A stretch of DNA of 64,000 nt from Flavobacterium sp. JAS. GTDB lineage: Bacteria > Bacteroidota > Bacteroidia > Flavobacteriales > Flavobacteriaceae. The notes below the pieces were generated by a model that was not told where the DNA came from, did not search any database, and saw only the letters and a list, made by a program, of their open reading frames with translations. The translations under genes were made by a program, and so were the position numbers. Each line of letters begins with the position of its first letter. Position 1 is the first letter of the stretch. Of this stretch, positions 25,563-33,845 are shown piece after piece. The stretch lies in NCBI RefSeq assembly GCF_020991455.1, contig NZ_JAJMOX010000003.1, forward strand, positions 124,001 to 188,000, read 5' to 3'.

Positions 25563-26921
25563 CTATTTATCCTTATCTTTTCTCTTCTTATCTCTCGTTT
25601 TCAACATGTTTCTATTAACAGATCCGTGAGTTTTCTTTTTTGTTTTAGAAGGTCCACCTAAGTTAACTTTCTTATTCTTTTTATCTTTTTCATGAAAAGC
25701 ACCATCACCTTTTAGTGTCTGCTTTTTCATTAAAAATTTAATTGGTTGTTTGTCTTTTTCAGGTTCAATTAATTTAGTTGAAATTTCCACTTCTTCGGGG
25801 AAATCAGCAATTTCAAGTTCCTGATTCATTAAAACTTCTACTTCTACTTTAAATTCTTCTTCACGAGGCGTAATAAAACTAATTGCGGTTCCTGTAGCAT
25901 CTGCACGACCTGTACGACCAATTCTGTGCATATACAATTCAGGAAACTCAGGAAGTTCAAAGTTAATAACGTGAGAGATGTTCGAAATATCCAAACCTCT
26001 CGCCATAATATCAGTAGTAATTAATCCGCGAAGATTTCCTTCCTGAAATTCAGCCATTGTACTCAAACGGTAATTTTGAGATTTATTAGAGTGAATTACT
26101 CCAAATTGTCCTTCAAAGTCTTCTTCAATTCGAGTATGAAGCATGTCTGAGATTTTTTTATTGTTCACAAAAACCAAAACACGTTCCATGCTTTCGTTTG
26201 TTTCTAATAAATGTTTTAACAGATTTACTTTTGTATTAAAGTTTGGAACATTATATGTGATTTGAGTAATGTTTTCAAGCGGAGTTCCCGAAGCTGCAAG
26301 TGTTACTTCTTCCGGAAAATCAAAAAAGTCATTCAAAACAGCATCAACTTCATCCGTCATTGTTGCAGAAAAAAGAATGTTTTGACGTTTGGTTTTCATC
26401 ATCGCCAAAAGCGCTGTTAATTGCGTACGGAAACCAAGATTCAGCATTTCATCAAACTCATCAATAACTAATTTTTGAGTTTCATCAAAACGAATTACAG
26501 CATCAAGTGCTAAATCCATTGTACGCCCAGGTGTTCCAACTAAAATGTCGACACCTTCATAAACTGCTTTTTTTTGTGTATTAATATTTACTCCACCAAA
26601 AATACCAAGTGTACTAACTGACATGTATTTGGTAAGTTTTTCAACTTCTTCTACAACCTGAACAACTAATTCACGAGTTGGAACCAGAATTACAATTTTT
26701 GGTGTATTGGTTGGGGTAAATTTGTATAATTTTAAAAGTGGTAGTAGGTAGGCAAATGTTTTTCCGGTACCGGTTTGTGCAATTCCCATCATATCTCGCC
26801 CAGACATAATCACTGAAAAAGATTTTTCCTGAATAGGAGTTGGCGTAACAAATCCTAATTCGTCGATTGCTTTTTGTACTGATTTTGGGAGATTGAATTT
26901 TTCGAAAGTGCTCATTTGCAT
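25563..26921 (-). CDS. DEAD-box family ATP-dependent RNA helicase
   Basis: This is a 452-residue helicase. Q motif FVTPTPIQ, Walker A AQTGTGKT (48-55), PTREL, TPGR, motif II D154-E-F-D, SAT (185-187) and C-terminal HRIGRTGR are all present. Motif II reads DEFD rather than DEAD, a tolerated variant. A basic tail (from about 395, rich in lysine: KKQTLKGD...KTRDKKRKDKDK) probably binds RNA. It likely unwinds structured mRNA or helps ribosome assembly, often at low temperature. Translation may start at MQM or at the third-residue ATG (26915), which gives MSTFEKFNLP. Confidence 0.95.
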   Translation of the reverse strand: MQMSTFEKFNLPKSVQKAIDELGFVTPTPIQEKSFSVIMSGRDMMGIAQTGTGKTFAYLLPLLKLYKFTPTNTPKIVILVPTRELVVQVVEEVEKLTKYMSVSTLGIFGGVNINTQKKAVYEGVDILVGTPGRTMDLALDAVIRFDETQKLVIDEFDEMLNLGFRTQLTALLAMMKTKRQNILFSATMTDEVDAVLNDFFDFPEEVTLAASGTPLENITQITYNVPNFNTKVNLLKHLLETNESMERVLVFVNNKKISDMLHTRIEEDFEGQFGVIHSNKSQNYRLSTMAEFQEGNLRGLITTDIMARGLDISNISHVINFELPEFPELYMHRIGRTGRADATGTAISFITPREEEFKVEVEVLMNQELEIADFPEEVEISTKLIEPEKDKQPIKFLMKKQTLKGDGAFHEKDKKNKKVNLGGPSKTKKKTHGSVNRNMLKTRDKKRKDKDK

Positions 26922-27017
26922 TAAATTTTGTGCAAATGTACATTAAAATGATGGTTAGAGCACTAGATTTTTCGAATCATCTAATAAAAAAGGAATCTAA
27001 CATTCTAATTCTCAAAC

Positions 27018-27782
27018 TCAAAATCCTTCAAAAACACCTAATCCAAAAAGTGCAAAATCATATTTAACAGGATCTTGTGCATCCATCTCTCTAAGTTTTA
27101 AATCTAATTCGGCTAATGCCTTACCGTCATTTTGCTTTCGCGTAAGCAAACCTAATTTTCTGGCTACATTTCCGGAATGTACATCTAACGGACATGATAA
27201 TGCCGCTGGCGAAATGGTTTTCCAAATGCCTAAATCGACTCCTTTTGTATCCTGACGAACCATCCAGCGTAAATACATGTTTATTCTTTTTGCTGCCGAA
27301 TTGTTTAAGGGATCTGAAATATGTTTTTGAGTGCGAGGCAAATGATCGATTTCGAAAAAGATCTTTTTGAATTCGCTGATGCTTTTTTGTAAACTGTCCG
27401 CTTCTTGATTTTTGGAAAAAACAGCTTCTAGACCATTATGATTTTTGTAAATATGGTGTAATCCTTTTATAAAACCTCCAAAATCTTTTCCGTTGAAGGT
27501 ACGATGAACGAAGTTTTCCAGTCTTTCTAAATCTTCATCAGAATATGACATGACAAAATCGTAAGGCGTATTGCCCATTAATTCCATCATTTGATGCGAA
27601 TTTTTGATGATCATTTTGCGATTTCCCCAAGCAATTGTAGCGCTTAAGAAACCGGCAATTTCAATGTCTTCTTTTTGGGTAAACAAATGCGGAATTTGTA
27701 CAGGATCACTTTCGATGAAATCCTGATTGTTATATTGAATGACTTTTTCGTCAAGGAAATCTTTTAATTCTGATTTGGTCAT
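27018..27782 (-). CDS. TIGR02757/DUF2400 family protein
   Basis: This is a 254-residue cytosolic protein of a family conserved in Bacteroidota and some other bacteria. Recognisable segments are DPVQIPHLFTQKEDIEIAGFLSATIAWGNRKMIIKNSHQMMELMGNTPYDFV and, later, RINMYLRWMVRQDTKGVDLGIWKTISPAALSCPLDVHSGNVARKLGLL. The C-terminal half has the feel of a helix-hairpin-helix DNA glycosylase fold, but no function is established. Next gene upstream (LolD) is 112 bases away with an intergenic repeat between. Confidence 0.9.
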   Translation of the reverse strand: MTKSELKDFLDEKVIQYNNQDFIESDPVQIPHLFTQKEDIEIAGFLSATIAWGNRKMIIKNSHQMMELMGNTPYDFVMSYSDEDLERLENFVHRTFNGKDFGGFIKGLHHIYKNHNGLEAVFSKNQEADSLQKSISEFKKIFFEIDHLPRTQKHISDPLNNSAAKRINMYLRWMVRQDTKGVDLGIWKTISPAALSCPLDVHSGNVARKLGLLTRKQNDGKALAELDLKLREMDAQDPVKYDFALFGLGVFEGF

Positions 27783-27810
27783 AATTTAATGAAAGGTAAT
27801 TGTTATCGTA

Positions 27811-27890
27811 AAGCCCTAGCCCTGATAGAAGCGGTATCCTTTTTCTGGCTTTTTCAGACAGAAAAAGATACAAGTGGATAGTGGGAAATA
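27811..27890 (+). repeat. CCCTAGCCC-type structured intergenic repeat, copy 1
   Basis: It reads CCCTAGCCCTGATAGAAGCGG, then a terminator-like stem (TATCCTTTTTCTG against CAGAAAAAGATA, one bulge), then AGTGGATAGTGGGA. The outer blocks are shared with the inverted copy at 32530-32621, while the inner stem sequence differs. Confidence 0.65.
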
Positions 27891-27894
27891 GTTC

Positions 27895-28560
27895 CTAATT
27901 ACTAATTAAGCCATCAACCATAACCAGTTTTCTATCAGCCATATTAGCCAGCTCTTCGTTGTGGGTTACGATTACAAAAGTCTGCCCAAATTCGTCACGA
28001 AGCTGGAAGAATAATTGATGTAAATTCTCGGCAGAATGTGTGTCGAGATTTCCCGAAGGTTCATCGGCAAAAATAACATCCGGTTTATTAATTAACGCTC
28101 TTGCTACGGCAACACGTTGTTGTTCTCCGCCCGAAAGTTCGTTTGGTTTATGATTAATTCTATGAGATAATCCTAAAAAGTCTAATAGTTTTTTGGCTTC
28201 AGCTTCAGTTTCTGATGGTTTTTTGCCCGCAATATATGCCGGAATACAGACATTTTCTAAAGCCGTAAACTCAGGTAAAAGCTGATGAAACTGAAAGATG
28301 AATCCTAAATTTAAGTTTCTGAATTTTGATAACGCTTTATCATTAAATCCTAAAACATTCTGACCATTGATGGTTAAAGAACTTTCCGTTTCTGATTTTG
28401 AAGGTTTATCAAGTGTTCCTAAGATATGCAATAAAGTAGTTTTTCCGGCACCGGAAGCGCCAACAATCGAAACAATTTCTCCTTTTTTAATATGCAAATC
28501 AACTCCTTTTAAAACTTCAAGTTGGTCGTAGAATTTATGTATGTTTTTTGCGTGTATCAT
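27895..28560 (-). CDS. lolD: ABC transporter ATP-binding protein, LolD-type
   Basis: This is a 221-residue ATPase. I took the start [17 protein letters not shown] (28560), because the nine extra residues upstream do not align with the family. Walker A GASGAGKT is at 34-41, signature LSGGEQ at 142-147, Walker B VIFADE at 162-167. The [12 protein letters not shown] region and overall length fit the MacB/LolD group, whose LolCDE complex extracts lipoproteins from the inner membrane. No permease gene is adjacent, so the assignment to lipoprotein release rests on sequence type alone. Ends five bases beyond the repeat at 27811-27890. Confidence 0.88.
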   Translation of the reverse strand: MIHAKNIHKFYDQLEVLKGVDLHIKKGEIVSIVGASGAGKTTLLHILGTLDKPSKSETESSLTINGQNVLGFNDKALSKFRNLNLGFIFQFHQLLPEFTALENVCIPAYIAGKKPSETEAEAKKLLDFLGLSHRINHKPNELSGGEQQRVAVARALINKPDVIFADEPSGNLDTHSAENLHQLFFQLRDEFGQTFVIVTHNEELANMADRKLVMVDGLISN

Positions 28561-28691
28561 TTTGAAACTGTTTTTACAAAGAAACAAAGATTCTGTCGAT
28601 ATAAAAATGTGTTGTAACAGAAATTTAAGAAGAATGATATATAAATTAATATTGGTTTTTTTGTTTACATTTATGAGAAAGTATCTGAAAA

Positions 28692-29432
28692 ATGAAATTA
28701 AAAATTGGAGTTTTAATATTGATAGTAATTGTTCTTGCAGTTTTTATCAATGCAAAAATATATTCTGATGATCGGTTTGTGGTCTATAAAGTGGATCTTA
28801 AAAAACAAGATTTAAAATTGTATTGGAAAAATGAGGCAGGGCAAAATTTTGGAAATATTCAAAGTTTAAAGACTTGGATAGAGGGAAATAGCTTATCACT
28901 AGACTTTGCAATGAATGCCGGAATGTATAAAAAAGACAATTCTCCGCAAGGTCTTTATCTTGAAAAGAAGAAGGTTTTGTCGCCATTAGATACGACTAAA
29001 GCGGAAGGGAATTTCTACTTGCAACCGAATGGAGTATTTTATTTAACAACGGGTAAAACAGCTGAAATTTGTACTACTGAAAAATTTCAGAATAATGGAA
29101 AAATAGAATATGCGACACAATCGGGACCAATGTTAGTTATCGATGGTAAAATTCATCCGGATTTTAAAGAAGGATCAGTTAATTTGAATATTCGAAATGG
29201 GGTTGGAATTTTACCAGATGGAAAGATAGTTTTTGTGTTGTCTAAAAAAGAAATTAATTTCTATGATTTCGCGAATTACTTTAAAAGTTTAGGATGTAAA
29301 AATGCCTTGTATTTGGATGGTTTTGTATCACGTGCTTATGTTCCATCAGAAAATTGGATTCAGACCGATGGCAATTTTGGTGTAATATTTGCAGTAACCG
29401 GAAAAAGAAAGATTAATCAAGGTGGTAATTAA
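28692..29432 (+). CDS. Phosphodiester glycosidase (NAGPA/DUF2233) family protein
   Basis: This 246-residue protein has an N-terminal membrane anchor or uncleaved signal ([23 protein letters not shown]). The domain contains [83 protein letters not shown] and [15 protein letters not shown]. These are the typical motifs of the family of the mammalian uncovering enzyme, which removes GlcNAc from phosphodiesters. Bacterial members are thought to act on cell-envelope polysaccharides. Divergent from lolD. Confidence 0.88.
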   Translation: MKLKIGVLILIVIVLAVFINAKIYSDDRFVVYKVDLKKQDLKLYWKNEAGQNFGNIQSLKTWIEGNSLSLDFAMNAGMYKKDNSPQGLYLEKKKVLSPLDTTKAEGNFYLQPNGVFYLTTGKTAEICTTEKFQNNGKIEYATQSGPMLVIDGKIHPDFKEGSVNLNIRNGVGILPDGKIVFVLSKKEINFYDFANYFKSLGCKNALYLDGFVSRAYVPSENWIQTDGNFGVIFAVTGKRKINQGGN

Positions 29433-29502
29433 ATAATGAAATTGTTTTAGGAAATAATTTTGGTTAGTAAAATCTTTTTAAATTCGAATAATATCTAAAT
29501 AA

Positions 29503-29805
29503 ATGAAAATGCAAGATTTAGAAGTAACAAAAGATGACAGAACCAGAAAATTACTCTTAGGTTTACTTTTGGACGAAATTGGAATGATTTCGTTTACAAT
29601 TCCGCTTTTGGGAGAATTCTCAGATGTCATTTGGGCGCCAGTTGCGGCTTTTATAATGACCAAAATGTATAAAGGAAGAGTAGGGAAAGTAGCGGGTGTT
29701 TTGACTTTTCTTGAAGAGATAATCCCTTTTACAGATGTGATTCCGTCATTTACACTGACGTGGATTTATACCTATTATTTTCAAAAATCAGATAGGGAAA
29801 TTTAG
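29503..29805 (+). CDS. Small membrane protein of unknown function
   Basis: This is a 100-residue protein with an acidic/basic start (MKMQDLEVTKDDRTRKLLLGLLLDEIG) and two or three hydrophobic segments (MISFTIPLLGEFSDVIWAPVAAFIMTKM; VAGVLTFLEEIIPFTDVIPSFTLTWIYTYYF). The GEFSDVIWAPVAAF pattern is conserved in small Bacteroidota membrane proteins of no known role. Its last four bases overlap the end of the convergent gene at 29802. Confidence 0.75.
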   Translation: MKMQDLEVTKDDRTRKLLLGLLLDEIGMISFTIPLLGEFSDVIWAPVAAFIMTKMYKGRVGKVAGVLTFLEEIIPFTDVIPSFTLTWIYTYYFQKSDREI

Positions 29806-30104
29806 TTTTTGAAGAGGAATCCAAGCCCCATATTTTTGAGCATTTTCTTTTCGAAATTCCAAAAGAAACGGAATTGCCCAAAAATAGTTCCTATTGCAAC
29901 TAATAAAACCTGATAAATAGGGAAAATAATCAACAAACGGATTAAAGTAAACCATCCGCCAAAATCTTCTTTGGTGATGCCAAGCCATACACAAAAAGGT
30001 TTAGACAAGTACGCAGATGCCGATCCAGTAATGGCAAAAACGATAAGTATAATTATGGCTTGTACATTTGAGGTAATCCCCCAACGTTGCTTTAATTTAT
30101 TCAT
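29802..30104 (-). CDS. Small membrane protein, DUF6787-like
   Basis: This is a 100-residue protein with two transmembrane helices (NVQAIIILIVFAITGSASAYLSKPF; FTLIRLLIIFPIYQVLLVAIGTIFGQF). The start MNKLKQRWGITSN and the end FFWNFEKKMLKNMG fit a family of small flavobacterial proteins I associate with DUF6787. Function unknown. It overlaps the convergent gene by four bases (TTAG serves both stops) and follows the lipoprotein gene at 30139-30579 by 34 bases. Confidence 0.78.
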   Translation of the reverse strand: MNKLKQRWGITSNVQAIIILIVFAITGSASAYLSKPFCVWLGITKEDFGGWFTLIRLLIIFPIYQVLLVAIGTIFGQFRFFWNFEKKMLKNMGLGFLFKN

Positions 30105-30138
30105 GCTTTATTTATAACAATTACAAATATAAACAACA

Positions 30139-30579
30139 TTATCGTATAGGAACATACCCTCCGAGTTTTTGTTTGTATGTATTTTGAAAATAAATCATAT
30201 AGTTATAAATCAAGTAATTTACTTCGTATCCGTAATGAATAAATGGACTGTAATCAATTTGCATTTCGTATAAATTTGGGTTGTAACGTTGTGGTTGTGA
30301 AGCTCTGATATTCCACTCTGTCACATATAATTGATTTTTAGTCTCAAGATAGTTTAATCCATAATAATTTCTTGGAAGCGCTCTCGAGTTTAACCAAGTG
30401 CTGAAACCATTATCTATAATAATAACCTCATATTCGAGAGAATCATTGGCAATGCGCACGGTATCATTTACGCCACCATTTGATTTAGGCGAAGCCGATG
30501 CAACTGCTGTATTTTTTGAAGTTGTAGAACATGCAATTACTGTTAGTAGAACAATTAATATGTAAATACATTTTTTCAT
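30139..30579 (-). CDS. Lipoprotein, DUF6146-like
   Basis: This is a 146-residue lipoprotein with cysteine at residue 17 (LTVIACSTT). After a linker the conserved part reads DSLEYEVIIIDNGFSTWLNSRALPRNYYGLNYLETKNQLYVTEWNIRASQPQRYNPNLYEMQIDYS. That is the typical pattern of the flavobacterial DUF6146 family as I recall it. Function unknown. It probably heads a two-gene unit with 29802-30104. Confidence 0.8.
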   Translation of the reverse strand: MKKCIYILIVLLTVIACSTTSKNTAVASASPKSNGGVNDTVRIANDSLEYEVIIIDNGFSTWLNSRALPRNYYGLNYLETKNQLYVTEWNIRASQPQRYNPNLYEMQIDYSPFIHYGYEVNYLIYNYMIYFQNTYKQKLGGYVPIR

Positions 30580-30639
30580 AACGCATAATTTCAGACCTAA
30601 ATTTACGAAAAAAAGAGGAAAAAGTTTTATTATTTAACA

Positions 30640-30812
30640 GTTTTTAGGGAGGTTCAAAGGTTCATAGTGGCAAAGTTTCAAAGGTTTAGGGATGTTTCTT
30701 TCTTTAGGTAAATTAAAAAGCTGTTTACATTTATGTAAACAGCTTAGTATATTTTGTGGTTTTAAGAACTTTGTTCCTTTGTAACTTTGATCCTATGTCC
30801 CTTAAAACAAAA
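30640..30812. terminator. Terminator hairpin flanked by TTCAAAGG-type inverted repeats
   Basis: Bases 30718-30730 pair perfectly with 30733-30745 (13 bp). The left flank (30651-30690) repeats GGTTCAAAGG-type units, and the right flank (30769-30807) has the inverted TTTGTTCCTTTG...CCCTTAAAA sequence also found at 25521-25559. It lies after the DUF937 gene on the minus strand. Confidence 0.7.
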
Positions 30813-30814
30813 AT

Positions 30815-31384
30815 CTATTTCCCGAACAGTTTTCCTAATATACCTCCAAAAAGGCCACCACTTTTTTGGCTTGATGCTAATGCCATTGCATCTGCAACAT
30901 CTACCTTTCCGTCAGCGTTTTGATCCAGACCAAATTGCATTCCGTATTTAGAAATCGTATCCATAATCCCGGAAGCTTGTCCGCTGTTTCCTGAAATGGC
31001 TCCAATAATATCCGAAATCTGAAAACTACTATCGTTAGGATCTTTGGCTTTATTTACTAATGAATTTAAAATCTGCGGAATCATGCTTGCCGCAACACCA
31101 GAAGAAGCAGTACTGCTTAATCCAAATTTTTCGCCAAGGCTTCCTGTCAATTGTTGTGTTATTTGCTGCACAACTGGGTTCGAGCTGTCAATAGGAGATT
31201 TTCCACTAAATAGACTGGCAAGTTGCTCACCGCCACCTTCTGAAGCAATTTTTTGCAATCCTGCAAAAATAGAAGAACTTGTTTCGCTTATTACAGCTTC
31301 ATTTTGCTCATTTGGAATAGCAGAATTGTTTACTACGGCATCACCTCCGTATTGTTGTACTAATTGCGTTAATTGTTCAAACAT
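30815..31384 (-). CDS. DUF937 domain protein
   Basis: This is a 189-residue, glycine/serine/alanine-rich protein without signal peptide. It starts MFEQLTQLVQQYGGDAVVNNSAIPNEQNEAVI and contains helical DUF937 repeats (SSIFAGLQKIASEGGGEQLASLF; PQILNSLVNKAKD). A calcium-loop-like segment DQNADGKVDVADAM lies near the C-terminus, before a glycine-rich tail (SGGLFGGILGKLFGK). The role of the family is unknown. The similarity to dockerin/EF-hand loops suggests metal binding. Monocistronic. Confidence 0.88.
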   Translation of the reverse strand: MFEQLTQLVQQYGGDAVVNNSAIPNEQNEAVISETSSSIFAGLQKIASEGGGEQLASLFSGKSPIDSSNPVVQQITQQLTGSLGEKFGLSSTASSGVAASMIPQILNSLVNKAKDPNDSSFQISDIIGAISGNSGQASGIMDTISKYGMQFGLDQNADGKVDVADAMALASSQKSGGLFGGILGKLFGK

Positions 31385-31425
31385 GATTTTTTAGAGTTTA
31401 AATTAGACGTCAAATTTATGCAAAA

Positions 31426-31460
31426 AGAAAGGGATTTACTACAAATACATAGTAAATCCC
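31426..31460 (-). terminator. Terminator of serA
   Basis: GGGATTTACT (31431-31440) and AGTAAATCCC (31451-31460) form a perfect 10-bp stem. On the minus strand a T-rich tract follows (TTTCTTTTTG). It ends the serC-serA unit. Confidence 0.75.
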
Positions 31461-31487
31461 TCTAAAGTTAATCTATTTTTTTATTAC

Positions 31488-32438
31488 TTAGCTTAACAAA
31501 GTAATAATTTGTGAAGCTAATTCTGTTCCAATTCTGTCTTGTGCCTCTCCAGTTGCAGCTCCAATGTGCGGAGTCAACGAGATTTTAGTGTGCATTAAGA
31601 TTGCCATTTCTGGTTTTGGTTCGCTTTCAAAAACATCTAAACCTGCAAAAGCAACTTTTCCAGAATCTAATGCTTTTACTAAAGCTACTTCGTCAATAAC
31701 ACCACCACGAGCACAGTTTACGATTCCAACACCATCTTTCATGATTGCCAATTCTTTCTCTCCAATGATGTAACCATCCTGAGCAGGAACGTGCAATGTG
31801 ATAAAATCAGCTTCTTTAAATAAAGACTCTAATGATTGAGAAACAATTGTAGTTGTGATAGACTGACCATCAAAAAACTCAACTTTAACATCTACAGTCG
31901 GAATAAACATATCTGCGGCGATAACCTTCATACCTAAACCAAGAGCCATTTTTGCTGTAGCTTGTCCGATACGACCAATACCAACAATACCTAAAGTTTT
32001 TCCTCTTAATTCAGTTCCGTTTGCGTAAGCTTTTTTCAAACCATCAAAGTTTGAATCCCCTTCAAGAGGCATATTTCTGTTAGAATCATGCAAGAAACGA
32101 ACACCAGAAAACAAGTGTCCAAATACCAATTCAGCAACAGATTCTGATGATGAAGCAGGAGTATTAATTACATGAATTCCTTTGCTTTTTGCATAATCAA
32201 CATCGATATTGTCCATACCAACACCACCACGACCAATAATTTTTAATCCCGGGCAGGCATCGATAATATCTTTACGAACTTTAGTTGCGCTACGCACTAA
32301 AACAACGTCTACATTATTTTCATTCACAAAATTAGCTACTTGTTCCTGAGCTACTTTTGTAGTTATAACTTCAAATCCACCTTTTTCTAAAGCCAGAATT
32401 CCACTTTTAGAAATTCCATCATTCGCTAATACTTTCAT
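31488..32438 (-). CDS. serA: D-3-phosphoglycerate dehydrogenase (short form)
   Basis: This is a 316-residue 2-hydroxyacid dehydrogenase. The Rossmann motif GIVGIGRIGQATAKMALGLGM, the catalytic arginine in NCARGGVIDE, the glutamate in FESEPKP and the histidine in LTPHIGAATGEAQ are all present. It lacks the C-terminal ACT regulatory domain of the E. coli enzyme, as is common in short SerA forms. With serC 243 bases upstream on the same strand, the substrate is most likely 3-phosphoglycerate, the first step of serine synthesis. Confidence 0.92.
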   Translation of the reverse strand: MKVLANDGISKSGILALEKGGFEVITTKVAQEQVANFVNENNVDVVLVRSATKVRKDIIDACPGLKIIGRGGVGMDNIDVDYAKSKGIHVINTPASSSESVAELVFGHLFSGVRFLHDSNRNMPLEGDSNFDGLKKAYANGTELRGKTLGIVGIGRIGQATAKMALGLGMKVIAADMFIPTVDVKVEFFDGQSITTTIVSQSLESLFKEADFITLHVPAQDGYIIGEKELAIMKDGVGIVNCARGGVIDEVALVKALDSGKVAFAGLDVFESEPKPEMAILMHTKISLTPHIGAATGEAQDRIGTELASQIITLLS

Positions 32439-32529
32439 TTTAGTTTATGTGTTTTTTATTGGTTAATCGTTTTATCGTTAAATTGTTTAACCGATGAACC
32501 AACTATTATGTTTTTTTCTTTTTTGATTT

Positions 32530-32621
32530 AGGAGCTAATCCCGCTATTCGTTCCAATCTTTTTTGTTTTTAAAGAAAAAACAAAAAAAGGATTTCCACTT
32601 CTATCGGGGCTAGGGTTTCAG
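32530..32621 (-). repeat. CCCTAGCCC-type structured intergenic repeat, copy 2
   Basis: Read on the minus strand it gives CCCTAGCCCCGATAGAAGTGG, then a U-rich hairpin, then GGAACGAATAGCGGGATTAG. It is the counterpart of 27811-27890 with the same outer blocks and a different stem. It sits between serC and serA and may cut or stabilise their common message. Confidence 0.65.
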
Positions 32622-32681
32622 TATTCAATACAAATTTTCGATTAAACAGTTAATCAAATTAACGATTAACCGGAAAAACGA

Positions 32682-33752
32682 TTAAACTTTAGATTCCAAA
32701 GCTTTCATTACATCAACCAATACCTGAACACTTTCGATAGGCATAGCGTTGTAAATAGAAGCTCTGTAACCACCAACAGAACGGTGTCCTGGCAATCCTG
32801 AAATTCCTGCTTCTTTCCATAAAGCATCAAACGTAGCTGTATGATCAGCATTGTTTAATAAGAAAGTAACATTCATCTTAGAACGATCTTCAACCGCTGC
32901 AGCACCTTTAAATAATGGGTTTCTGTCAATTTCAGTATAAAGTAAATCAGCTTTTGCGTCGTTTAATTTTTCAACAGCAGCAACTCCGCCTTTACTTTTG
33001 ATCCATTGTAATGTTAATAATGAAACGTAAACCGCAAAAACAGGTGGAGTATTGTACATACTTTCTCCTTTAATATGTTTTGCGTAGTCTAACATACTTG
33101 GAATTGTTCTTCCGTTTTTCTCTAAAATTTCTTCTTTGATAACTACCAAAGTAGTTCCTGCAGGACCCATATTTTTTTGAGCTCCGGCGTAGATTAAATC
33201 AAATTTAGAGAAATCTAAATCGCGGGAAAAGATATCAGAACTCATATCGCAAACCACTGGAATGTTAGTTGCTGGGAATTCTTTCATTTGAGTTCCAAAA
33301 ATGGTATTATTACTAGTGCAGTGAAAATAATCAGCATCACTAGGTATTTCGTATCCTTTTGGAATATGGTTGTAATTTTCTTCTTTTGAAGAACCTACGA
33401 TAACAGTTTCGCCAAAAAGCTTAGCTTCTTTTATGGCGGCAGTTGCCCAGGTTCCTGAATCTAAATAAGCTGCTTTTCCGTTTTCTTTCATCAAGTTGTA
33501 AGGAGCCATCAAGAATGCTGTGCTTGCACCACCTTGTAAAAATAAGGCTTGATACCCTTTTCCCTGAAGCCCTAATAATTCTAAAGCAAGGGAACGAGCT
33601 TCTTCCATAACTGCAACGAAATCTTTGCTTCGGTGCGAAATTTCCAGAATAGAAAGTCCTGAATCATTAAAATCTAAAATTGCTTTTGATGCTTTCTCAA
33701 AAACTTCTTGAGGTAAGATACTTGGTCCTGCGCTGTAGTTGTGTTTTTTCAT
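32682..33752 (-). CDS. serC: 3-phosphoserine/phosphohydroxythreonine aminotransferase
   Basis: This is a 356-residue class V PLP aminotransferase. It starts MKKHNYSAGPSILP with the SerC hallmark, has ILEISHRSK and LFLQGGASTAF for substrate binding, and K193 in AGAQKNMGPAG as the PLP lysine. The C-terminus has GLPGHRSVGGYRASIYNAM. It makes 3-phosphoserine from phosphohydroxypyruvate; SerA downstream makes that substrate. Same strand and order as seen in many Bacteroidota, with acyl-CoA reductase and ferredoxin genes next to it. Confidence 0.96.
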   Translation of the reverse strand: MKKHNYSAGPSILPQEVFEKASKAILDFNDSGLSILEISHRSKDFVAVMEEARSLALELLGLQGKGYQALFLQGGASTAFLMAPYNLMKENGKAAYLDSGTWATAAIKEAKLFGETVIVGSSKEENYNHIPKGYEIPSDADYFHCTSNNTIFGTQMKEFPATNIPVVCDMSSDIFSRDLDFSKFDLIYAGAQKNMGPAGTTLVVIKEEILEKNGRTIPSMLDYAKHIKGESMYNTPPVFAVYVSLLTLQWIKSKGGVAAVEKLNDAKADLLYTEIDRNPLFKGAAAVEDRSKMNVTFLLNNADHTATFDALWKEAGISGLPGHRSVGGYRASIYNAMPIESVQVLVDVMKALESKV

Positions 33753-33845
33753 GGTTTTTGTTAATAGTCGGAAATTTTAAAGATGCAAATTTCGGCAATA
33801 GGAGCTGAAAAACCGATAAATTATTCGAAATAATTAAACATATTT

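Noticed and set aside
26933..26940. CAAATGTA as minus-strand -7 box for the helicase
   Set aside because: No matching -33 element, and the transcript start would fall almost on the first codon; left unannotated.
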